This document shows positions 53,124 to 60,199 of a stretch of DNA of 64,000 nucleotides, piece after piece. Source of the stretch: Effrenium voratum. Taxonomy: Eukaryota > Sar > Dinophyceae > Suessiales > Symbiodiniaceae. The stretch's first letter is position 1; each line of letters begins with the position of its first letter. The stretch is taken from NCBI GenBank assembly GCA_963377175.1, contig CAUJNA010003803.1:327387-391386 (forward strand), given 5' to 3'. The notes below the pieces were generated by a model. It made no database searches. It saw only the letters and a list, made by a program, of their open reading frames with translations, and was not told where the DNA came from. Made by a program: the position numbers and the translations under genes.

Positions 53124-56078
53124 ATGGCTTCCGCGGAAAGCGGGTCGATCACAAGGGCTGGGGCTGAGAAAAGCCTCCCCACACCTCCCAGCGCATCATC
53201 GCTGCGGTTTCCCTACCCTGTCACCGGCCGCGTAAAAGCCGTGGCCAACATCATGCAGAACAGCTTCAACAGCTGGGTTTCCAAGCTCAACGGTCGCGCG
53301 GCTTTAAAGGCTGCCCGTTTGAGCGACGTGATCACCGGAGAGCAGGTGGAGACTATGATAAATGGTCTCGTCAAATGCGAGGGTTACGATTCCTTTCCCG
53401 GGGATGTTAGGACCAAAATCCTAAATTACCGAAGAGGAAGGGCGGCCAACGTAATCGCCCTGCTCAAGGATTCTGGTTTTGTCGCCACTGAGCACAATGC
53501 CCTGACCGCTGCGGCAATCCTGTGCGATGCGATCCCCATCCGTGGCTCCGCCACCCACTATCTCCCTCATGCCCACATAGCGCCGCTCGGGATTGATGAG
53601 GCGAATGACGTCGACCCGGCAGTATACCCCTGCTGTCGACCGTCCGGAGGAGGATGGTCTTCGTCCATCACGAACGCCGACGGGGAATTGAAGAAGAACT
53701 GGAGGACTGAGTACTTGGCGGTCAAGCAGAACCAGTACAGGAGCTATGTCGGCTTCACGACCGACTGCTATGACATGGGTGATCCACGCCGTTCCCAACA
53801 CACGGGAGGAATCAGCAGCTTCACTCAGTACGAGCCCTCCATAGTGAGAAAATGGCTACAAATGCGCCCTCTTGCTATGTTTGTACCCCCAGAGATCGTT
53901 GTTGATGGCATCTCCCTCATTAAGGATAGAACCTTGGAGGAAATCATCGACATGTGTCAGGATAGGGCCGCTAGCAGATCGATCGACCATCTGCCATCTA
54001 TGGAGGCCTACGGCGGGTTTGGAGCATTTGCGGAGCACATGACCTCTGAGCTGAAGGTCGCAACCGTGCTTGACCAGTTCTTCCTGTGGAACAAGGTTGA
54101 GAGGCTCGCCACCCCCGGGGTGACCAACGTGGCCCACGACTACGGCATCACGGCAGGCGAGGGATATTGGATCGTACCCTCTCTCTCGTCCATCATTGAT
54201 GCGGAGTCCCCGAATTGGAACCAATGGCAGCAGGGGAGCATTGAGAACAAGCTCTGGGCACACGGACTCAGCCAATTCTCCCTTTGGGCCTCCATCGCCC
54301 ATGAAGAGGTGGTGAGTTCAGAGTCCGAGGACAAACTCGGGATTTGGACGTCGCTGATCTACAGCCAAGCGCTCGGGTACACCCCGTGGGCGCACTACGG
54401 CCAAGGAGTCTGGGCCCACCTTTCTTTCATGCTGCCTGTGGACGCTGCCAGCGGCGACAACCCCCGCGGGGATAAAACGCGGCGTCTCATGTTGGCTCGG
54501 GCACCCATATTTGCTCTCGCCATCAAGTTCTCTCATGACCTGGAGTTGATCACGGGCGGTGAGGGGTTCTCCACATGCTACGCAAATGGGGACGTTGAGT
54601 TGCAACGGTTCAACCCTTACATTGAGGTTAACCCCTGCTCTCCATCGCTCTCCTGGAGGAAACGCGCCTTCTTTCAGCCTAATGCCATCGGGGAGATTGG
54701 CGCGACCAAGCGCAAAATGGAGCGATTGGCTGCTCCTAGCACCCCTACGAAGACTGGTGGATTCAGCCCGGAGTTCGCCAGGCATCGCCTTGTCAGCAAC
54801 ACATACGCTGCGAAGGTGCAAGAGGCTGGGTCATCGATCCCATTTGCACTCGAAAATGATTACCCGAAATATCCGGGTTACATCATGGAAGAGCATCTGG
54901 CACCATCTACCATGTTTCTTGACATCGACAAGATGATCGGAAAGTACAAACAAGAGTGGATCACGAACCCCGAGAGTGAGATGCTCCCTAGCCTGAGCAG
55001 GCCCAAGACCTCTCATTTGACTACGTACGACCAGAACGCCCTCGAAAAAGAGTGGATAGGTTGGGGGAACCAAATGTTCAGGAACGTCATCCTGACCGTG
55101 TTCCCGGAATTCGCCCTCACATGCATTGATTCTGACGTTCCGACTATACCGTCGGTGTTGAAGGGCCTCCTGCCTATGAGCACAACCGGGGTCACCGGTA
55201 TCCTCGCCGCAATGGCAGCGGGTTGGGGGCCTCCCACATATTTGGAGGAGCCAACGATCAAGGCCAATGCCCAGGTGCTTGTCTTCTACGACCTTTGCTT
55301 TGCATCGCGCGGGAAGAGCAAGAAGGGCTCGTACATCACGGCGGATGAATTCAGTGCTCAACTGGACACTCTCCGATCCACTGACAGCGGGCCGCGAAAG
55401 GGATCCACCCCGAAGATCCAATTCAACTGCCCGTATGGGGAGAGTGGTTACCACATCCCCATCGCCACCATGGTTGAAGAGGCCACACGGCTCACTCATG
55501 ACCGCGAAAAAGCGGTTGGAAGGGGGGCCATGGAGTATGACACCTGCATCTTTGCGACCCGTCTCCATGACCTGGCCGATTGGGATGAGAAAAAGCAGGT
55601 GTCGGTCATCAAGAGCAACGCGCAAACCCTCATCCACACCACCCTGGAAAGGCTTGAGTCCGTGAGAAGGGCTGGAACGAATGTGGTGATCCTCATTTCG
55701 GTTGCGTCATGGCTTCAGCCCGCTCGTAATACCAACATGCTCGGCGTCATCACGACGTTCATCAAGGCAGCGATGAAGAGGAACCTGATCGTGGTTCCTG
55801 CGGATTTCGCTTTCTGGCCACTGTGTCGGCAGTTCCGGCGCCCCCGCGAACAAATACAGAGCTGTGGTAGCGCTCCCGGCACTCGCCAGCGCGGCCGTGG
55901 ACATCTCGTGGACGCTACACCGCGTCATGAGTACGACCAATGCTGCGAAAACGTTGGGCATGTTGTACAAGAAGACCATGTACCCACCCGACGAGGACGC
56001 GAAGGTGAAGGCGGAGAAGATTCTCCATTCGCTAACTTACTCCACCGCCCCGCCAGCGAAGGTCGCCGGGACAGATAG
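53124..56078 (+). CDS. ORF3: large protein of unknown function
   Basis: The start chosen is the ATG of MASAESGS at 53,124; an upstream in-frame ATG at 53,025 adds 33 residues of low-quality Pro/His-rich sequence. About 900 residues look like a genuine globular protein: mixed hydrophobic pattern, many Trp (WLQMRPL, NWNQWQQGS, YTPWAHYGQGVWAH), and near the end alternating strand-like segments (QVLVFYDLCFAS, NVVILISVASWL, NLIVVPADFAFW) suggesting an alpha/beta fold. There are no Cys-rich fingers, signal peptide or clear membrane segments, so a classical envelope glycoprotein is unlikely. From about 55,830 the reading is lost and the authentic continuation lies in the +1 frame (ORF3b). I recognise no family; a structural or capsid-like role is speculative. 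Confidence 0.8.
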   Translation: MASAESGSITRAGAEKSLPTPPSASSLRFPYPVTGRVKAVANIMQNSFNSWVSKLNGRAALKAARLSDVITGEQVETMINGLVKCEGYDSFPGDVRTKILNYRRGRAANVIALLKDSGFVATEHNALTAAAILCDAIPIRGSATHYLPHAHIAPLGIDEANDVDPAVYPCCRPSGGGWSSSITNADGELKKNWRTEYLAVKQNQYRSYVGFTTDCYDMGDPRRSQHTGGISSFTQYEPSIVRKWLQMRPLAMFVPPEIVVDGISLIKDRTLEEIIDMCQDRAASRSIDHLPSMEAYGGFGAFAEHMTSELKVATVLDQFFLWNKVERLATPGVTNVAHDYGITAGEGYWIVPSLSSIIDAESPNWNQWQQGSIENKLWAHGLSQFSLWASIAHEEVVSSESEDKLGIWTSLIYSQALGYTPWAHYGQGVWAHLSFMLPVDAASGDNPRGDKTRRLMLARAPIFALAIKFSHDLELITGGEGFSTCYANGDVELQRFNPYIEVNPCSPSLSWRKRAFFQPNAIGEIGATKRKMERLAAPSTPTKTGGFSPEFARHRLVSNTYAAKVQEAGSSIPFALENDYPKYPGYIMEEHLAPSTMFLDIDKMIGKYKQEWITNPESEMLPSLSRPKTSHLTTYDQNALEKEWIGWGNQMFRNVILTVFPEFALTCIDSDVPTIPSVLKGLLPMSTTGVTGILAAMAAGWGPPTYLEEPTIKANAQVLVFYDLCFASRGKSKKGSYITADEFSAQLDTLRSTDSGPRKGSTPKIQFNCPYGESGYHIPIATMVEEATRLTHDREKAVGRGAMEYDTCIFATRLHDLADWDEKKQVSVIKSNAQTLIHTTLERLESVRRAGTNVVILISVASWLQPARNTNMLGVITTFIKAAMKRNLIVVPADFAFWPLCRQFRRPREQIQSCGSAPGTRQRGRGHLVDATPRHEYDQCCENVGHVVQEDHVPTRRGREGEGGEDSPFANLLHRPASEGRRDR

Positions 56079-56823
56079 CTCTGGCCAATCGCTTGACGTG
56101 GAGATGACTGATGCGGCATCTAAGGTGACGCCCCCCGCACAGGCGGCGGCTCCCTCTGTGGCGAAGGCCCCTGCCCGTCAGGCCGAGCCCAAAGGCCCCA
56201 CACCGAAGACGATGTCGCCACCGACGCGCCCTGTCTCGCCACCGAAAGCCTCGCCCGCCAAGGCGAAGGGGCCCATTGACATTAGAAGTGTCCCCAAGGC
56301 CCCTGTCCCTACCGTGCCCGCGAAGGGTGGCACGCCAGCTAAATCGCCGGATCCCGGCTCTACGGCTACCAAGGGTGCCCCTCCCGCTCGGGCGCCAAAT
56401 ATCCGCACTTCCGGAGGTAGTTCGCCGGTGCCCGAGCCTGCCGACCCACCTAAGGCCCCCCGTTGGGGGGGCCCTTTGCCCAAGTCTGTGCTGACTCCGC
56501 CCGGGAAGGACGAGAGCAACTTCCCGCGCCTCGCGACATCTGAGGCATCTCGCAAGGCTGCAGCGGCGGCCAAAAAGAAGGCTGAGGAGCTGAAGAAACC
56601 AGCGGGCAGTGGGAGGAAAGACGTTCCCGCGCTCCCGACCGTCGAAGAGAAGGATGATGACATGGATGTTGACGCCGAGATAGCATATTGGCGTGGCACG
56701 CCGGTAGAACCGGCCGCCCCCACCACTGCCCCCACACCTGCCCCTGGAGGTGCGCCGCCCGCGGCGCCAGTGACCAGGCCGGTCGATCTGGCAGTGGTGT
56801 GGAGAGCTTCGAAGACCTCATGA
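55864..56823 (+). CDS. ORF3b: +1-frame continuation of ORF3, Pro/Ala/Lys-rich tail
   Basis: The frame is open from 55,789 (after a TGA at 55,786) and has no ATG before 55,927. It begins with sequence that reads naturally as an extension of ORF3 (APANKYRAVVALPALASAAV, then KTLGMLYKKTMYPPDEDAKV), so a +1 shift between about 55,789 and 55,860 is likely, either programmed or a mutation. The following ~230 residues are Pro/Ala/Lys/Ser-rich and disordered with a basic Ala/Lys stretch (KAAAAAKKKAEELKK). The TGA stop at 56,821 overlaps the ORF4 ATG as ATGA. Confidence 0.65.
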   Translation: MVALPALASAAVDISWTLHRVMSTTNAAKTLGMLYKKTMYPPDEDAKVKAEKILHSLTYSTAPPAKVAGTDSSGQSLDVEMTDAASKVTPPAQAAAPSVAKAPARQAEPKGPTPKTMSPPTRPVSPPKASPAKAKGPIDIRSVPKAPVPTVPAKGGTPAKSPDPGSTATKGAPPARAPNIRTSGGSSPVPEPADPPKAPRWGGPLPKSVLTPPGKDESNFPRLATSEASRKAAAAAKKKAEELKKPAGSGRKDVPALPTVEEKDDDMDVDAEIAYWRGTPVEPAAPTTAPTPAPGGAPPAAPVTRPVDLAVVWRASKTS

Positions 56824-58355
56824 AGACCCTTGATCAGACGACTGATGATGTACCAGGCGTCGATCCCTATCCTGCTGCGTCAATGGAGGTAGGGGGGAGC
56901 ACTGGATCGGGGGGGCTTCCGACAAAGGAGGATCTCTCGGAGTTCGACGAGGTGGACCCCGATGCCCGCACCTCCACCGGGGACACAGGGGTCTCCGTTG
57001 AGGGATATACCATCACCCCCGATGGCGAGTATTATGATCCCGACTCGCAGGAGACCTTCCAGACGCTTGAGGCATGGAAAGCTCAGCGGAGATCGTCCCG
57101 ACACAGGGTCGTCCGGGCTAGCGCCACGGAGTCGACGGACCCGGTGCACGGTGGACTTGAGGAACCCGATGAGCGGAATCCCAACTACTATGGCGACGAC
57201 ACGGAGCCGAAGAGAGGATCGATTTCCCTTGACGAAGCGTTCACCCGGCCCGACAGGTTCGTACTTCACCACATCGCTGCTCGAGAGAAAAATTTCGAGC
57301 CGATCGTAGCCAGCTACGCAAACAAGGCGAGGAACTCGGACCAGGTCACTAAAGAGCAGGGTGATCAATCGAGGACGCTGAACGCTGCCATCCCCAATGA
57401 TCGCCATGGGCAACGTGAAATGGCCAAACGCGCCACGCTGGTTGACTGGGCCCACGCATATGCAGACAAATGCACTGTGCATGGCCCCAGACAGCTCCAG
57501 TATGTCCACTTCGGAAAGGAGGCCACGGATAGAACCGAGGCTGACGAGTGGACAAAGGTCATGGAAACGATCGTTCCCCCTGAGTACCCGCCGGAGATTC
57601 GTGATCAGATTGACTCCAAGTTCGTGACCCGAAAGGGCGAGTCCGGCGACCACCACACCGGCATCTTCGGAAAAGCCAAGCAGCCGCTTGGGAATTCCAA
57701 CTCGTATCCAAACAGGACACGGTGCGATGCAATGGTGCACGACGGAACCCGACTCGGGATGGTCGATTCCAGGAACGGCGAGGTCATTCCCATGGATGAC
57801 GTCTTTTGGACGGCAGAGTACATGAACGCCTATGACCTTAACTCCCAGCTCTCCGCGGTCCGTGCCGGCCTTGATATGGCTTTGGCGACCGCCTGGAGGA
57901 TGGGGCACGTCCACCCGCACGTGGCCGGTGCCGTGGCTGGGTTGCAGAAGATCAGGACATTCTATGACTGCCTCCACGCCGCTCACCGCAAGACCCGGCT
58001 TGGTTCGCTGCCCTTTCACCAGATCGTTGGTGAGCTCGATCGGGTCGACGACCGTGGCAACAAGCTGGAGCCGAATATCCCTGACACATGGCGAACCACC
58101 GAGGGGAGTACCCGGACTGCCTGGCGCAATCGGTCGCGCAGGTCTTCCGATCCATGTGTGGCCCTTTGGCCATGTCTGGATCACGTGAGGATCGGGCGGT
58201 TATCATTCGCAGAGATGAGTCCGCCTTCACCCGTGGTGACAAAATCATGGGCATCCCCTGGCCGGCTTATCGACGTCCTACAGCACGTGAGATCAAGGAG
58301 GCCAGGGAGAAGGCGGAGAAAGAAGGTCATAATGCCGGTGAGGACGTCGACATGA
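56820..58355 (+). CDS. ORF4: unknown, translationally coupled to ORF3b
   Basis: The start is the ATG inside ATGA (56,820-56,823) that contains the ORF3b stop; the leader MKTLDQTTDDVPG then reads well. About 420 residues are acidic at the N-terminus (including PDGEYYDPDSQETFQTLEAW, similar to a WW/octamer-repeat-like short motif) and then mixed, with YVHFGKEATDRTEADEWTKV and a helical segment ending KLEPNIPDT. After 58,088 the frame overlaps the start of ORF5 and becomes Arg/Ser-rich, so the true C-terminus may lie near 58,085 if an indel has removed an earlier stop. No family recognised. Confidence 0.7.
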   Translation: MKTLDQTTDDVPGVDPYPAASMEVGGSTGSGGLPTKEDLSEFDEVDPDARTSTGDTGVSVEGYTITPDGEYYDPDSQETFQTLEAWKAQRRSSRHRVVRASATESTDPVHGGLEEPDERNPNYYGDDTEPKRGSISLDEAFTRPDRFVLHHIAAREKNFEPIVASYANKARNSDQVTKEQGDQSRTLNAAIPNDRHGQREMAKRATLVDWAHAYADKCTVHGPRQLQYVHFGKEATDRTEADEWTKVMETIVPPEYPPEIRDQIDSKFVTRKGESGDHHTGIFGKAKQPLGNSNSYPNRTRCDAMVHDGTRLGMVDSRNGEVIPMDDVFWTAEYMNAYDLNSQLSAVRAGLDMALATAWRMGHVHPHVAGAVAGLQKIRTFYDCLHAAHRKTRLGSLPFHQIVGELDRVDDRGNKLEPNIPDTWRTTEGSTRTAWRNRSRRSSDPCVALWPCLDHVRIGRLSFAEMSPPSPVVTKSWASPGRLIDVLQHVRSRRPGRRRRKKVIMPVRTST

Positions 58356-60199
58356 ATGAACCCCGGGACAAACCGGTGGTGACTGGAGAGGAGGCAACGG
58401 GAACAACCGCCACGGGGGCCTCCGACCACAAGAAAGACGACCCTGTTCCGCCTGCTACTCAAGCCCCTGACGCCCCTGCCGAGCCCGCCCATCCTCCTGC
58501 GAATGCGCTCCCTAGCCAGGTCGAGGCGAGGAGCACTCTGCTGGGTGTTCATGACACTGCGGGGCCATTCGCCGCGCCCAGGGACCTGCATACCGGTCAG
58601 TTCATATACGTCGACTGCACGGAGGAGGAGAGGGCCATGCTGCCCACGACCATCGGCTCGCAGTTCGAGGCGGAGCGTGCTCTGGCCGAGCTGAGGACCG
58701 TGAGTCGCGTCGTCGGTGACCCGCGTGATTCCGAGGAGTACACGTATTGGGAGACATCATCGCATGACACTCTCGCCTACGCCTTTTACAGCGTGCCGGA
58801 TCAGTACAGGAATGTCCCTGCAGTGAAGTCCGCCTCGCGCATTTTCGACCAGATTCCCGACGGCCAGCTCGTGCGACCGGACAAACCGGAGCCTGCTGTT
58901 CTCCGCCTCAGCGCGGTGAAGGGCACCGAAGACACCCGGAGAAACCTCGAGAGGCTGAAGGAGGAGTCCATCAAGAAAAATGTGGTCATCCTCGGCGCCA
59001 GGAGAGGCGAAGATATCGCCCCCAGGATCGGAAACACGATCACTACTCTGTGCGCTAAGATCGGGGATATTGCCCGATTCCTGGAGATGGGAGTGAGATC
59101 CAGAGCAGGACCTATCCTCCCGACCAGGAGTGACCCTGACCTGATGATCCAGGCCATTGTTCCCGCACCCGAGGAGCTTCTGGACTACTTCGCCGACGAG
59201 ATCCGTCAGAAGGTGAAGGGTAGGACGGGCGCCTCTTCGCACTACTACAGGAGAGCATGCGCGGAAATACGCGACGCGCTCCGTGGAACAGCTGTGCAGC
59301 CTGGAAATGCAGGTGCAGTCAAGGACCCAGAATTGGAGGCCTCGTCTGCCAGCGGGCAAGGGAACGTCACTTCGGTGATACAACTGAAGAAGTTCCTGAG
59401 CCACTACTTCGGGACCAGCGTCGAGTCTGAGGATGCCTTTTCATCGTACCTCCTGTCTTCCTTCCTCGAAGACGGGGTGGGAATGTTCGAGATCATCATC
59501 ACCGTCATTCGTGACAAGGAGCGTCGATTGCTGCCTGGTTCCGCCCGCATAGCGGCGGTAAGGTCGCTTGAGATCGGATCCGACACTGATTACCGAGCGT
59601 TCCGTGAACGATACCAATACATGCTCTACGAGAGCCCTGTTTGCCTTCCTATCACATCTAAGGTGGTTCCCAAGACACTCTACAAGGTGGTGCCTCTCCG
59701 GATGTATCGGCTCTACGTAGAACGTGGGGCGATCATTCGGGGTGGGCCAGCTCTGATCGAGCTCCTTCCCTCTAGGCCGGATGAATATCAATCCCTCCGC
59801 GATCACGGTGAATGCCCCAACGACACTGTCGACCGCATCACCGACAGCAATGTGACGGAGCTGCACACCTCGGGTCGACGCCAAAGGAGCGATCCCCGAT
59901 ATGTGGTCATGGCTATCGATGCACGTTTCTTCTCCATGGAAAATGGGGGCATGCATATCACTCGTCAGGGTACCTTTGCATCGCGCGAGAACATCGCGAT
60001 CGGGTACTGGAGATGCGTCTACTTCAAGGAGGACTGCTCCATCATTTACCTGAGGCCTTGGTGCTATCCGCCCAACTTCCTCAACTCCGTGAGTGAGAAC
60101 CCAAGGAAGTGTCGGGACGAGATGGAGAAGTATCACCAGATCACCAAGGCGGAGCATGTCCGCGAGGTGCTGTCCGTTCCATGCCATATAGGTGCATGA
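58088..60199 (+). CDS. ORF5: unknown protein, overlaps ORF4
   Basis: 703 residues from an ATG that follows an in-frame TGA by one codon (TGACACATGG), so the start is well defined. It opens with a Cys-containing segment (ANHRGEYPDCLAQSVAQVFR), then a basic/acidic helix (REIKEAREKAEKEGHN) and a Pro/Ala linker to about residue 150. A long globular part follows, including TLAYAFYSVPDQYRNVPAVK, a helical RNLERLKEESIKKNVVIL, FLSHYFGTSVESEDAFSSYL and a Trp/Tyr-rich end (IGYWRCVYFKEDCSIIYLRP). No transmembrane segment or catalytic motif is obvious. It ends in an ATGA overlap with ORF6 (60,196-60,199). No family recognised. Confidence 0.8.
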   Translation: MANHRGEYPDCLAQSVAQVFRSMCGPLAMSGSREDRAVIIRRDESAFTRGDKIMGIPWPAYRRPTAREIKEAREKAEKEGHNAGEDVDMNEPRDKPVVTGEEATGTTATGASDHKKDDPVPPATQAPDAPAEPAHPPANALPSQVEARSTLLGVHDTAGPFAAPRDLHTGQFIYVDCTEEERAMLPTTIGSQFEAERALAELRTVSRVVGDPRDSEEYTYWETSSHDTLAYAFYSVPDQYRNVPAVKSASRIFDQIPDGQLVRPDKPEPAVLRLSAVKGTEDTRRNLERLKEESIKKNVVILGARRGEDIAPRIGNTITTLCAKIGDIARFLEMGVRSRAGPILPTRSDPDLMIQAIVPAPEELLDYFADEIRQKVKGRTGASSHYYRRACAEIRDALRGTAVQPGNAGAVKDPELEASSASGQGNVTSVIQLKKFLSHYFGTSVESEDAFSSYLLSSFLEDGVGMFEIIITVIRDKERRLLPGSARIAAVRSLEIGSDTDYRAFRERYQYMLYESPVCLPITSKVVPKTLYKVVPLRMYRLYVERGAIIRGGPALIELLPSRPDEYQSLRDHGECPNDTVDRITDSNVTELHTSGRRQRSDPRYVVMAIDARFFSMENGGMHITRQGTFASRENIAIGYWRCVYFKEDCSIIYLRPWCYPPNFLNSVSENPRKCRDEMEKYHQITKAEHVREVLSVPCHIGA

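Noticed and set aside
53124..56078. ORF3 as a retroviral-type envelope glycoprotein
   Set aside because: No signal peptide, no clear membrane anchor and no Cys-rich ectodomain pattern visible.
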